Assembly: GCA_905215755.1 (NCBI GenBank) | Contig: CAJMRE010000032.1 | Coordinates: 1-21,834 of the forward strand | Origin: an uncultured bacterium | GTDB lineage: Bacteria; Actinomycetota; Coriobacteriia; Coriobacteriales; Coriobacteriaceae | DNA length: 21,834 nucleotides | Direction of reading: 5' to 3' | In this document: positions 15,255 to 21,834 of the stretch, piece after piece | How positions within the stretch are numbered: the first letter of the stretch is position 1 | How the letters are laid out: the number at the start of each line of letters is the position of its first letter | Translations under genes and position numbers: made by a program | Notes under the pieces: generated by a model | Databases searched by the model: none | The model's input: only the letters and a program-made list of their open reading frames with translations | What the model was told of the DNA's origin: nothing

Positions 15255-16109
15255 CTATTTCGATGCGCGCTCCGCCGCCTCAATCACGTGTTTGGCGAGA
15301 ATCGCGGTGGTCACAGCTCCCACGCCGCCCGGCACAGGCGTGATGGTGTCAACAACCGGCTCTGCAGCATCAAAATCAACGTCCCCGACCAACTTGCCAG
15401 CGGCCTCGTCCCAATTAATGCCAACATCGATGATTGTCTGGCCCTCGCGAACCGCGTCCACACCAATCGTGTGCGCGCGCCCAACGGCCGCAACCACAAT
15501 ATCAGCCGCACGGCACTCGGCAGCAAGGTCGCGCGTATGCGTATGGCACGTCGTCACGGTGGCATTGCGCGCCGTAAGCATGGCGGCAACGGGACGCCCG
15601 ATCACCAGCGAGCGCCCGACCACAGCAACCTTAGCTCCATCCAGCTCAACGCCGTAATGATCCAGCAAAGCAAGCACAGCTTCGGCTGTGCAGGGGGCAA
15701 AACCCTCGCCGCGCCCCGAAAGCGTGGTGAGCAGCGAAGCCGGCGTCATGGAGTCAACATCCTTGGCGGGATCGAGCGCTGCGGCGACGGCGTTCTCGTC
15801 AAGGCCGGCGGGCAGCGGGCGGAACATCAGACAGCCATGAACAGCCGAATCGGCATTGATGTCCTCGATAGCCGTCAACAGCTCGTCCTGCGAAACATCG
15901 GCAGAAAGCAAAACGCGACGAGCCTCAATCCCCACTTTTTCGCAGCGCTTGAGCGCACCGCGCTCGTAGGATAGGTCGTCCTCGCGTTCACCTACACGCA
16001 CAATAGCCAACGTCGGAACAACGCCCCGCTCGCGCAGGGCTGCGCAGCGAGCAGCAAGTTCCTCAGTCAAAGCGCGAGCAACGGGAGCACCCTTCAGCAG
16101 TTCAGCCAT
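15255..16109 (-). CDS. folD: FolD-like methylenetetrahydrofolate dehydrogenase, variant active site, 284 aa
   Basis: FolD normally carries both 5,10-methylene-THF dehydrogenase and methenyl-THF cyclohydrolase activities in cytoplasmic one-carbon metabolism. The fold is complete: the nucleotide-binding part VAVVGRSLVIGRPVAAML (about 161-178) and CHTHT are typical, as is VPGGVGAVTTA (259-269). The active site is unusual. In the Y...K motif, Tyr48 is present but the usual Lys is Ala52 (SYERGALKRCEKVG). The normally invariant VQLPLP is MFRPLP (95-100), so the conserved Gln is also gone. Asp119 of KDVD is kept. Lys and Gln matter for cyclohydrolase chemistry in studied FolD enzymes, so this one may be dehydrogenase-only. 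ATG 16109 has AGAGG 6 nt upstream and starts 2 nt after fchA ends. Confidence 0.9.
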   Translation of the reverse strand: MAELLKGAPVARALTEELAARCAALRERGVVPTLAIVRVGEREDDLSYERGALKRCEKVGIEARRVLLSADVSQDELLTAIEDINADSAVHGCLMFRPLPAGLDENAVAAALDPAKDVDSMTPASLLTTLSGRGEGFAPCTAEAVLALLDHYGVELDGAKVAVVGRSLVIGRPVAAMLTARNATVTTCHTHTRDLAAECRAADIVVAAVGRAHTIGVDAVREGQTIIDVGINWDEAAGKLVGDVDFDAAEPVVDTITPVPGGVGAVTTAILAKHVIEAAERASK

Positions 16110-16111
16110 GG

Positions 16112-16744
16112 CTATCCTCTCTTCCTTGCAGCGTCGGAGGCGCGGCGCGCCAGCGCCTCGGCGCGCGGCAACCATGTGTCGAGCAGCTCATCACACGCCG
16201 TCTCGAGCTCCTCGGCACGAACGCGATCCTTCATAGACGTGGTGTTCGCAAAGAGCGTCAAACTCGCGCCTTGCATAGCGGCACGGCAGAACACGGCGCC
16301 GCACGCCACATCGGACAGCAGCTGACGCGAACCCTTGTCGGCCATGTCCTCGAGCAGCGCCAGCGCACGCCCGCAGGCATCCATAATGCGATACGGCGGC
16401 AGAGCGGCCACATGCAGCGCATCCTGAATCGCGGTCGCTCGAGCCGGATCGTCACGCGGAATACCGTACGCCGCGGACACCTGCCCGTAGGCACGAACGT
16501 CCTCGGCAACCAGACCCACAAGTTCCTGCGCCAACTCATCCGCCTGGGCAAACGCGCGCGTCAGATCGTCTGCGCGATCGGCAAGCGCGGGGTTTGTCGC
16601 CCCATAGCGGGCAACCATTCCGCAAAGCGAGGCGCCCAGCGCACCTACAAAGGCGCTCGCGCTGCCACCACCGGGAACCGGCTCGCGCGCGGCCAGCGCC
16701 TCGGCAAAACCGCGACAGGTTTTATCCATCATCTCTTGGCTCAT
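16112..16744 (-). CDS. fchA: FchA-type methenyl-THF cyclohydrolase / formimidoyl-THF cyclodeaminase family protein, 210 aa
   Basis: This belongs to the cyclodeaminase/cyclohydrolase family (FTCD_C), about 205-210 aa when stand-alone. The N-terminal signature EPVPGGGSASAFVGALGASL (about 21-40) is clear, and the rest is a helical bundle with MQGASLTLFANTTSMKD near the C-terminus. The family either releases ammonia from formimino-THF or interconverts methenyl- and formyl-THF. No formiminotransferase or histidine-degradation gene is adjacent, and folD lies 2 nt downstream with its ribosome site inside this gene. This favours the cyclohydrolase role. ATG 16744 is taken as the start with GAAGG about 10 nt upstream; a GTG at 16750 with closer spacing cannot be excluded. 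The frame extends to 16804 through a leader hairpin. Confidence 0.88.
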   Translation of the reverse strand: MSQEMMDKTCRGFAEALAAREPVPGGGSASAFVGALGASLCGMVARYGATNPALADRADDLTRAFAQADELAQELVGLVAEDVRAYGQVSAAYGIPRDDPARATAIQDALHVAALPPYRIMDACGRALALLEDMADKGSRQLLSDVACGAVFCRAAMQGASLTLFANTTSMKDRVRAEELETACDELLDTWLPRAEALARRASDAARKRG

Positions 16745-16773
16745 ACGCACACGCACCTTCAAGTCATATATAT

Positions 16774-16801
16774 CGGTCGGGCGGCCGACGCCGGCCGACC
16801 G
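16774..16801 (-). promoter_or_regulatory. GC-rich leader hairpin upstream of fchA
   Basis: CGGTCGG (16774-16780) and CCGACCG (16795-16801) form a stem, with further CCG/CGG pairing inside. On the minus strand it is followed by ATATATATGAC and then the fchA ribosome site. It lies between the promoter candidate and the start codon and could influence translation; no known riboswitch fold was recognised. Confidence 0.45.
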
Positions 16802-16823
16802 CATCGATCACGTAATGGTGCTA

Positions 16824-16852
16824 AGTCTAGCCCATAAGTACGCGAGCGTCAG
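16824..16852 (-). promoter_or_regulatory. candidate promoter of fchA-folD
   Basis: On the minus strand CTGACG (16852-16847) and TAGACT (16829-16824) are 17 nt apart, each matching the sigma-A consensus at 4 of 6 positions. The leader would be about 75 nt and would include the hairpin at 16774-16801. Confidence 0.45.
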
Positions 16853-16907
16853 CGCACCTGGCCATCGCGGATTTCTATGGCACACGATAGGCCATGCCAA
16901 CGCAAAC

Positions 16908-16926
16908 ATGGGACACATGGCCCACC
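16908..16926 (+). repeat. 19-nt shared upstream element, copy 1
   Basis: ATGGGACACATGGCCCACC occurs here and, identically, at 17874-17892, in each case upstream of one of the two paralogous lipoprotein genes. Here it lies about 200 nt before the start codon; a TATAAG at 16964-16969 could be a -10 box downstream of it. Confidence 0.6.
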
Positions 16927-17123
16927 TTTCGAGACTCCCGAGCAGCACAAGCTGGGGCATATCTATAAGTAAGGAACCCGTTGGGGAACGGCCGCGCAAC
17001 GGCCACAAGCGATGAACGGAGGCATAAGTCGCACAGTACACAGAGACATCCGCCGCCAGCGCAATCAGTACCCCAACAGCATGCGGCGCCGTGATGTCAT
17101 CAGCAGACAAGGAGGACGCCACC

Positions 17124-17723
17124 ATGATGAAAAAGACCCTATCAATCCTTTCCCTTTGCATCGCCCTCTTTGCCGCGCTCGCCCTTGTGGGCTGCGGCGG
17201 GAGCGCATCGGGCGGCGGCAGCGCCCCCAAGAGCGAGAGCAAGGAAAAGGCCCCCGTCGCCAAGAAGACCGACTACATCTGGTTTAAGGTCGAGATGCCC
17301 GAGGGCGTCGGCGTAAGCGACTCTGCCGGCAAGAATGCCGACAGGGTCCAGCTCACCTTCCCCGAAGACGAGAACGCCTCGGCCGATCGCTTTATCCCCG
17401 TTTGGAAAAAAGCGCTGACGGCCGAGGAATCCCACGCCGACCAGGCGGAAAAGAAGGGGGATACGTTCCAGTGGAAGGATGGCGGGTCCGTCGAGTATAA
17501 CGGCAGGACGTGGCTCGTCGGAACATACGAGGACAACAGCGGCATCTCAACCATGCTTTTTACCGATGTTGAGCCGGGAAGCGTCTACGTCCTCATCTCG
17601 AACTTCGACCAGCACAAGAAAGAAGCCGAGGCACTCCTCAACTCCATCGAGTTCCCCGATGACATGGAAGAGGCAGTTTCCGAGGCACGCGAAGTCGAGA
17701 TTTCGAGCATCGAGATCAAGTAA
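17124..17723 (+). CDS. secreted lipoprotein, paralogue 1, 199 aa
   Basis: A classic lipoprotein signal peptide is present: MMKKTLSILS, a hydrophobic core, and the lipobox LVGC with Cys24 as the lipid-modified residue. A Gly/Ser/Lys-rich linker (about 25-50) follows, then a compact domain (about 52-199) that starts DYIWFKVEMPEGVGV and ends with the acidic helix-like SEAREVEISSIEIK. I do not recognise the domain family. It closely resembles the next gene product: both share IWFKVE.PEGV, a DRFIPV motif and YNG.TW. The start is ATG 17124, with AAGGAGG 8 nt upstream; the frame also extends back to 17091. Role unknown; the protein is expected on the outer face of the cytoplasmic membrane. It is followed by its own strong terminator. 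Confidence 0.87.
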   Translation: MMKKTLSILSLCIALFAALALVGCGGSASGGGSAPKSESKEKAPVAKKTDYIWFKVEMPEGVGVSDSAGKNADRVQLTFPEDENASADRFIPVWKKALTAEESHADQAEKKGDTFQWKDGGSVEYNGRTWLVGTYEDNSGISTMLFTDVEPGSVYVLISNFDQHKKEAEALLNSIEFPDDMEEAVSEAREVEISSIEIK

Positions 17724-17792
17724 CGGGACACCCGCACGCGCCTACGCGCACCCGCGCACATGCGCCCCATTAAAACAACGGGCGCCCAACCC

Positions 17793-17827
17793 GGGGAGGG
17801 CCGACAGCACCGGCCCTCCCCTCTTTT
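17793..17827 (+). terminator. rho-independent terminator after lipoprotein 1
   Basis: GGGGAGGGCCG (17793-17803) pairs perfectly with CGGCCCTCCCC (17811-17821) over a 7-nt loop, followed by TCTTTT. It is almost the same hairpin as the one after lipoprotein 2, consistent with duplication of the whole unit. Confidence 0.92.
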
Positions 17828-17873
17828 GGACCCGTGCATATTGCCACTTAACGGCGCAAATCCGGCCCTCAGA

Positions 17874-17892
17874 ATGGGACACATGGCCCACC
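17874..17892 (+). repeat. 19-nt shared upstream element, copy 2
   Basis: This is an exact second copy of the sequence at 16908-16926, here about 72 nt before the lipoprotein 2 start codon. Between it and the gene lies GTACAGTAAAGG, which could hold a -10 box (TACAGT). Position and exact conservation suggest a promoter or operator element kept after duplication. Confidence 0.6.
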
Positions 17893-17964
17893 CTAGCGAG
17901 CCGTCCACGCGTACAGTAAAGGCAGGTAATCCATGGGCGGTTACAGATCGAGGAGGACACGACC

Positions 17965-18558
17965 ATGAAAAAGAAGGCCTTTGCGATTCTCACCCTCTGC
18001 ATCAGTCTCTTTGCCGCGGTTGCCCTGGTGGGCTGCGGTGGCAGCGGCGGCGCTACCGGCAGTGGAGGTGGCGGCGGAGCAGAAAAGCCAGCCGTGGATA
18101 TGAGGACCGACTTCATTTGGTTTAAGGTCGAGGTCCCCGAGGGCGTCGAGATCACCGACGTCGCAGGCGACACCGCCGACAGGGCCCAGTTTAAGTTCAC
18201 CGAGAGCGAGCACGCCAGCGATCGCTTCATCCCCGTCTTCGACTCTGACAAGAACGCCGATGAACTGTTCGACTACGAGGCAAAGTGGAATGCCAGCTTT
18301 GAGTGGACCGAGAATGACCCCGTCAAGTACAACGGCAAGACTTGGCGCAACGCTTCCTATACACACTCGGGCGGCGTAACGACCGAATACTTCACCGACG
18401 TTGACGGCGGCAGTGTGTATGTGCGTATCGACAACGTCGAGGAGCACAAGGACGCCGTCGAGACCATGATGAAGTCTCTGGAATTTGCCGACGACATCGC
18501 CGAGGCCAAGACCGAGGCCATGGACGTCAAGCTCGACGATATCGAGATCAAGCGCTAA
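17965..18558 (+). CDS. secreted lipoprotein, paralogue 2, 197 aa
   Basis: The signal peptide MKKKAFAILTLCISLFAAVA ends in the lipobox LVGC with Cys24 lipidated, the same position as in paralogue 1. A Gly-rich linker (about 25-40) leads to a domain starting DFIWFKVEVPEGVEI (from about 49), with DRFIPVF, YNGKTW, YFTDVDGGSVYVRI and a C-terminal MDVKLDDIEIKR. The domain is the same unrecognised family as the preceding gene, and divergence is greatest in the linker and middle. The start is ATG 17965 with GAGGAGG 8 nt upstream. Each copy has its own terminator and its own copy of the 19-nt upstream element, so they are probably separate transcription units with shared control. Confidence 0.87.
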   Translation: MKKKAFAILTLCISLFAAVALVGCGGSGGATGSGGGGGAEKPAVDMRTDFIWFKVEVPEGVEITDVAGDTADRAQFKFTESEHASDRFIPVFDSDKNADELFDYEAKWNASFEWTENDPVKYNGKTWRNASYTHSGGVTTEYFTDVDGGSVYVRIDNVEEHKDAVETMMKSLEFADDIAEAKTEAMDVKLDDIEIKR

Positions 18559-18630
18559 GCGACTGGCGAGCGCAACGGGAAACACGGTCGCAGTGCAAAC
18601 AAGCGACGGTACCCCAGCGCTTCGTACCCA

Positions 18631-18662
18631 GGGAGGGCCGGTAAACCGACCCTCCCTTTCTT
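18631..18662 (+). terminator. rho-independent terminator after lipoprotein 2
   Basis: GGGAGGGCCGG (18631-18641) pairs with CCGACCCTCCC (18646-18656), with one mismatch, and is followed by TTTCTT. Confidence 0.9.
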
Positions 18663-18814
18663 ATGCCTGTAGCCGACGAACGCGAGGATGCCGGACGCCG
18701 GAACCGCCCCAAATGTGGCAACAGTACGAAAACGACAAACACCCCAACACGTCCGCCCACCGATTTATTGCGCCGCGCAGACAATTAAACCAGCATCTTT
18801 AAACATCTGGGCAG

Positions 18815-18820
18815 TATAGT
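18815..18820 (+). promoter_or_regulatory. candidate -10 box of the PI-PLC-like gene
   Basis: TATAGT matches TATAAT at 5 of 6 positions and lies about 43 nt before the start codon. The -35 region is weak, so an activator or other factor may be needed. Confidence 0.4.
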
Positions 18821-18863
18821 GACCAAAACTATCGCATAACCGCACTCTGCGAATGGAGAAGTT

Positions 18864-21353
18864 ATGACCGAACACCATGCCATCAGCCGCCGAGCGTTTA
18901 CGCTGGGCCTAGGGCTTGCGGCGTTGTCACCACTTGCAAGCCTGCCCGAAACCGCAGCGCCGGGCATTCCCCTGCGAGCGGCATTTGCAGACAACACACC
19001 CGCACCGTCGGACAGCCTCCACAATTTCGTCATTCGCCTTCGCCCCGCGGGCTATTTTCGCACCGCGAGCGTCAACCAAGACGGCAACGTTCGCGGCAAC
19101 GTCTGTCACCTGTTTAACGACGGCACGTCCAGCAAGCTCATCCTTGAGAACGTAACGACCAAGAATGACGATACAAACTGGTACGCCATCCGCACCTTGC
19201 TCAATTTCGAAGAGCATAAAAAGACGGGCTACAGCATTTGGTCGGTCGACGACGACTCGGACAAAGATGGAAAGGTCATCCACGTATGGGGCGGCGAGTA
19301 TGACAACAAGCCCAGCCGCGCTTTTGCGTTCGAGCGTCAATCAAACGGAACCTACATCATCCGAGACCGCACGGTCGAGAAAGAAACCGAGAAAAAAGAC
19401 ATTAAGTACCTGGCAATAGAATCGAACGGCAAAGACCAGGACAACAATAAGATCTGCCATAAGAGTAAGAGCATTCCGTGGGAGCTCGAACTTATCGGTT
19501 ACGACATGAAAAAGAACGATGCCACGGTTAGCAGCCTCGACTGGATCACGTACAGCAGCTACGTCGACGGACCATGTTGGATGAAATACGTCGACGACAA
19601 CAAGTTCCTCGACGAGCTGAGCATCCCGGGTACGCACGATTCGGGCACCTGCAGCGTGGACAACGACACTGAGCCCCAATCCTCGCAAGTAAAATGCCAG
19701 CAGGATTACATTCCCACGCAGTTGCTCGAAGGCATTCGCTATTTCGATATCCGGCTCGGAAAGGGCGATGACCCCGGCATCGACCACGGGATTTTCTACC
19801 TACTCAAAAAAGACGGGAACTATCTGCATCTCTCCGATGTCATAGGCTACTTCAAAACGTTTTTGAACGAAAACCCGACAGAAGCGCTCATCATGCTTGT
19901 ATCACGAGGCAACGACGAGGCTACCGACGAAAGTGTTACGACGGCTTTCGCCAAGGTTTTGGACGACAACCCCAAACTGTTCTATACGTCGAGCCGCGTT
20001 CCCACACTGGGCGAGGTGCGCGGAAAGATCGTCCTGCTACGTCGATTTGGACTCGACGGCGACAGCGTAAGCGGCCACACGTGGGGACTCGACCTCACCG
20101 AATGGGATAACAAAATCGCAGTGCACACCGACAGCAGTTCCATGTGTCTCGTCCAAGACGCGCGGGGCTTTGAAGCCGCGGGGGAAACAGGCGACAAAGA
20201 GCCCTATTGCACCAAGGTATACGCCCAGGACAAGTACAAACTCACGGGAACCGACAAGCTCAGCTGGGTCGATAATGCGCTGAAGGAAACGACCGGGCGC
20301 ACGCGCAACGAGGTAGATGTCGAGGACGATAACGGGGCCAAGGAGAAAGTCCTGGAGCGTTGCTGGTCTATCAACTACACCAGCTGCACGGGCTTGTCGC
20401 ACGGAGGCAATCCTTTTACCTCGGCACGAGTAGTCAACGAGCATCTGTATAAGAGCCCGTACATCAATCCCAGCGGCATCGAGGATACAAAGTCAGATTA
20501 CCTCAAGCACATTGGCATCATCGCATCCGACTTTGTTGATGCGGCGCTGGCCCGGAGCATCTACCAGCGCAATTACAATTACGATACGAAGCACACGCAG
20601 TCGGCTTCGTGCTGCCTCCCGACCCGCATGCGCATGACGTACGGCGACTCGCTGAGCGATGCCTCGCTCCAGGATGGCAAGACCGTTGGCGAGGGCCATT
20701 TCCGCCTTGTCGACAGCAGCAACGTACTCAACGTGGCGGCTTCGGGCCATGCGTTTACCATCGAATACGTGGATGTCGACGCCTTGGGCAACGAGACCGT
20801 TACGGGGCTGCAGGGATCCGTGCCCATCGATATCGATCCGCGCGCACTGACACCCCACTTTGAGGGGCTCGAAGGCCTTAAGGCCGGCGAGGATGTGCGC
20901 ACAAAGGTCGCGGCGCTGCTCGAGGGCAAACTCGAAAACGATGCCTGCACGGCTCAGCTCGAGTTTGTGCACGACGCGGACGGCGCTCCGGGCACGGCAA
21001 TGGTCGAGGGCGAGGCATTTACCGCGGGAACGTACTGGGTGCGCGCGAACGGTCTTTTGGGCGACGCGGCGCAAAACTACAAGCTTGCTAATGACGGAGC
21101 CGCGAGCTTTACCGTAGCGGCCTCGAGCAGTGCAGGCGGCACCGACACCGACGGTGGCACGGGTTCCAACGCAGGCAGCGCTGATAAGAACGGTAAGGGC
21201 AACAAGGGCAAGAACTCGGGCGGAAAACTCGCCGACACGGGCGACGGCTCCGGCATTGCCGCCGGGCTCGCTGCCGCCGCCGTAGCGACAACGGTCGCCG
21301 GCGCGGCAATGCTTGCCAACGACCGCGAAAACGCTGGGGACGGTAGCGAATAG
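18864..21353 (+). CDS. Tat-exported, wall-anchored PI-PLC-like phosphodiesterase, 829 aa
   Basis: The N-terminus has a twin-arginine signal (SRRAFTLG, residues 8-15) and a hydrophobic stretch ending near AFAD (about 43). Residues about 52-215 form a beta-rich region that could be ricin-like. A PI-PLC X-type domain starts near 240. Its catalytic pattern is SIPGTHDSGT (His258, Asp259), RYFDIRLG (Asp295, Arg297) and DHGIFY (His308), as in bacterial phosphatidylinositol-specific phospholipases C, which cleave PI or GPI anchors. The C-terminal part has Ig-like or MBG-like beta segments. A Gly/Asn/Lys linker follows, then the sorting signal LADTG (789-793) with a hydrophobic helix. LAxTG is the motif of class E sortases in high-GC Gram-positives, although the tail is acidic (DRENAGDGSE) instead of basic. 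GGAG lies 5 nt before ATG 18864. Confidence 0.88.
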   Translation: MTEHHAISRRAFTLGLGLAALSPLASLPETAAPGIPLRAAFADNTPAPSDSLHNFVIRLRPAGYFRTASVNQDGNVRGNVCHLFNDGTSSKLILENVTTKNDDTNWYAIRTLLNFEEHKKTGYSIWSVDDDSDKDGKVIHVWGGEYDNKPSRAFAFERQSNGTYIIRDRTVEKETEKKDIKYLAIESNGKDQDNNKICHKSKSIPWELELIGYDMKKNDATVSSLDWITYSSYVDGPCWMKYVDDNKFLDELSIPGTHDSGTCSVDNDTEPQSSQVKCQQDYIPTQLLEGIRYFDIRLGKGDDPGIDHGIFYLLKKDGNYLHLSDVIGYFKTFLNENPTEALIMLVSRGNDEATDESVTTAFAKVLDDNPKLFYTSSRVPTLGEVRGKIVLLRRFGLDGDSVSGHTWGLDLTEWDNKIAVHTDSSSMCLVQDARGFEAAGETGDKEPYCTKVYAQDKYKLTGTDKLSWVDNALKETTGRTRNEVDVEDDNGAKEKVLERCWSINYTSCTGLSHGGNPFTSARVVNEHLYKSPYINPSGIEDTKSDYLKHIGIIASDFVDAALARSIYQRNYNYDTKHTQSASCCLPTRMRMTYGDSLSDASLQDGKTVGEGHFRLVDSSNVLNVAASGHAFTIEYVDVDALGNETVTGLQGSVPIDIDPRALTPHFEGLEGLKAGEDVRTKVAALLEGKLENDACTAQLEFVHDADGAPGTAMVEGEAFTAGTYWVRANGLLGDAAQNYKLANDGAASFTVAASSSAGGTDTDGGTGSNAGSADKNGKGNKGKNSGGKLADTGDGSGIAAGLAAAAVATTVAGAAMLANDRENAGDGSE

Positions 21354-21386
21354 GCAAGCCGGCCTTTTAGACACATCGACTCAATG

Positions 21387-21422
21387 GGGGGCGCAGGACA
21401 CCGTTCTGTGCCCCCGATTTTT
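21387..21422 (+). terminator. rho-independent terminator after the PI-PLC-like gene
   Basis: GGGGGCGCAG (21387-21396) pairs with CTGTGCCCCC (21406-21415), with one G-U pair, and is followed by GATTTTT. It separates the gene from the convergent PH-like gene. Confidence 0.88.
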
Positions 21423-21447
21423 ACCTTGGCCCAAACGCCGCCATAGG

Positions 21448-21717
21448 CTACATCACCATGTTCAGCGCGTTAACAAACTCCTGGGCCTTCGCACGGCTGC
21501 TCAGGCTAAAAACACAAGCAGTCAACAGCCTGTTACGCAGAAAAACATCGCGGCCCTTGATCCTGTTGACCCCCGTAATGTCCTTAAGATAGACAATCTC
21601 GGTGTGCTTGCCACCAAAAGTGCCCTTCTTGAGCACCTCAATACGGTTGGGGTAGATCTTGACGTCTTTATACCTACCCGAACCTTTGTCCTGGAATAGC
21701 AGCGTGTTATTGTCCAT
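21448..21717 (-). CDS. small PH-like domain protein, 89 aa
   Basis: The sequence alternates short beta strands, as in bacterial pleckstrin-homology-like domains: GRYKDVKIYPNRIEVLKKG, then TEIVYLKDITGVN, and a C-terminal helix SSRAKAQEFVNALNMVM. Such domains usually serve in binding or signalling at the membrane surface. No catalytic residues or membrane segment are seen, and the role is unknown. ATG 21717 is preferred because GGGAG lies 8 nt upstream. The frame continues to a GTG at 21762 that has no ribosome site and would begin almost on the promoter. It is convergent with the PI-PLC-like gene, and the next upstream gene lies outside the window. Confidence 0.78.
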   Translation of the reverse strand: MDNNTLLFQDKGSGRYKDVKIYPNRIEVLKKGTFGGKHTEIVYLKDITGVNRIKGRDVFLRNRLLTACVFSLSSRAKAQEFVNALNMVM

Positions 21718-21762
21718 ACGCGTCACTCCCGTGGGATTCGCTAAAACTGCCTCTATGGTCAC

Positions 21763-21791
21763 ATTTTAGTCACCGCAAGGCCCCATGCGAA
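21763..21791 (-). promoter_or_regulatory. candidate promoter of the PH-like gene
   Basis: On the minus strand TTCGCA (21791-21786) and TAAAAT (21768-21763) are 17 nt apart, matching consensus at 4 and 5 of 6 positions. The start site would be near 21756, giving a leader of about 40 nt to ATG 21717 and ruling out most of the longer frame. Confidence 0.55.
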
Positions 21792-21834
21792 GATGTCAGA
21801 CAGCACAGCAATTCGTGTCCGCGCGAGGCTTTAA

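Larger units (their letters stand above)
18559..18863. other. intergenic region between lipoprotein 2 and the PI-PLC-like gene
   Basis: These 305 bases carry the lipoprotein 2 terminator and then about 200 nt without a believable gene. TGGCAACAGTAC at 18716-18727 repeats 12 nt of the palindromic element's right end (15181-15192). A TATAGT box at 18815-18820 may be the -10 of the next gene. Confidence 0.55.

Noticed and set aside
15017..15283. 88-aa minus-strand frame in the folD-dipeptidase gap
   Set aside because: It lies within the palindromic element and has no ribosome site. Its MPNMSTV start is mirrored on the other strand by the inverted repeat, so it looks like an accident of the repeat.
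16110..16175. 22-residue N-terminal extension of FolD
   Set aside because: It overlaps the end of fchA and has no ribosome site; ATG 16109 has a well-spaced one and matches the usual FolD N-terminus.
17012..17287. 91-aa plus-strand frame overlapping the lipoprotein 1 start
   Set aside because: It runs out of frame through the lipoprotein signal peptide and is Arg/Pro-rich; it is a shadow.

Overview
The window looks like a chromosomal segment of a high-GC, Gram-positive anaerobe of the Coriobacteriia, most likely a Collinsella-type gut bacterium. This is inferred from the gene set and protein style: class III fructose-1,6-bisphosphatase, C69 dipeptidase, FchA next to FolD, DUF4430 surface proteins, an LAxTG-type wall anchor, and strong AGGAGG ribosome sites. 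No rRNA, tRNA, CRISPR array or intact transposase is visible. Nearly all the long ORFs opposite real genes are GC-driven shadows.

Layout. 1-2.5 kb: a 56-aa single-pass membrane protein (minus), a TIM-barrel protein of unknown function (plus) and a DegV-family protein (minus). 2.7-5.8 kb (plus): fbp, then two related GtrA-like membrane proteins. 5.9-11 kb (minus): a two-gene unit made of a 1275-aa wall/membrane-anchored protein with four DUF4430 (transcobalamin-like) domains, a beta-propeller and an InlB-type repeat, overlapped by a second, inversely anchored DUF4430 protein. Its leader contains a recognisable cobalamin riboswitch, with a promoter just upstream and a terminator at the operon end. 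11-13.3 kb (minus): a phasin-like protein and an AarF/UbiB-type kinase-like protein. 13.4-14.9 kb (minus): a C69 dipeptidase. 14.99-15.22 kb: a palindromic intergenic element with 44-bp imperfect terminal inverted repeats. 15.25-16.75 kb (minus): fchA-folD, a one-carbon folate pair. 17.1-18.6 kb (plus): two paralogous lipoproteins, each preceded by the same 19-nt sequence and followed by a look-alike terminator. 18.9-21.35 kb (plus): a Tat-exported, wall-anchored PI-PLC-like protein. 21.4-21.7 kb (minus): a small PH-like protein.

Main biological points. (1) The cobalamin riboswitch in front of tandem transcobalamin-like domains suggests a B12-repressed, cell-surface corrinoid capture system in a Gram-positive bacterium. 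(2) FolD lacks the Lys and Gln normally needed for cyclohydrolase chemistry and is encoded 2 nt after FchA, a dedicated cyclohydrolase/cyclodeaminase-family protein. The two activities may therefore have been split between the two proteins. (3) The palindromic element at 15 kb looks like a MITE- or REP-type repeat. All functional assignments come from reading motifs by eye; no database search was run.
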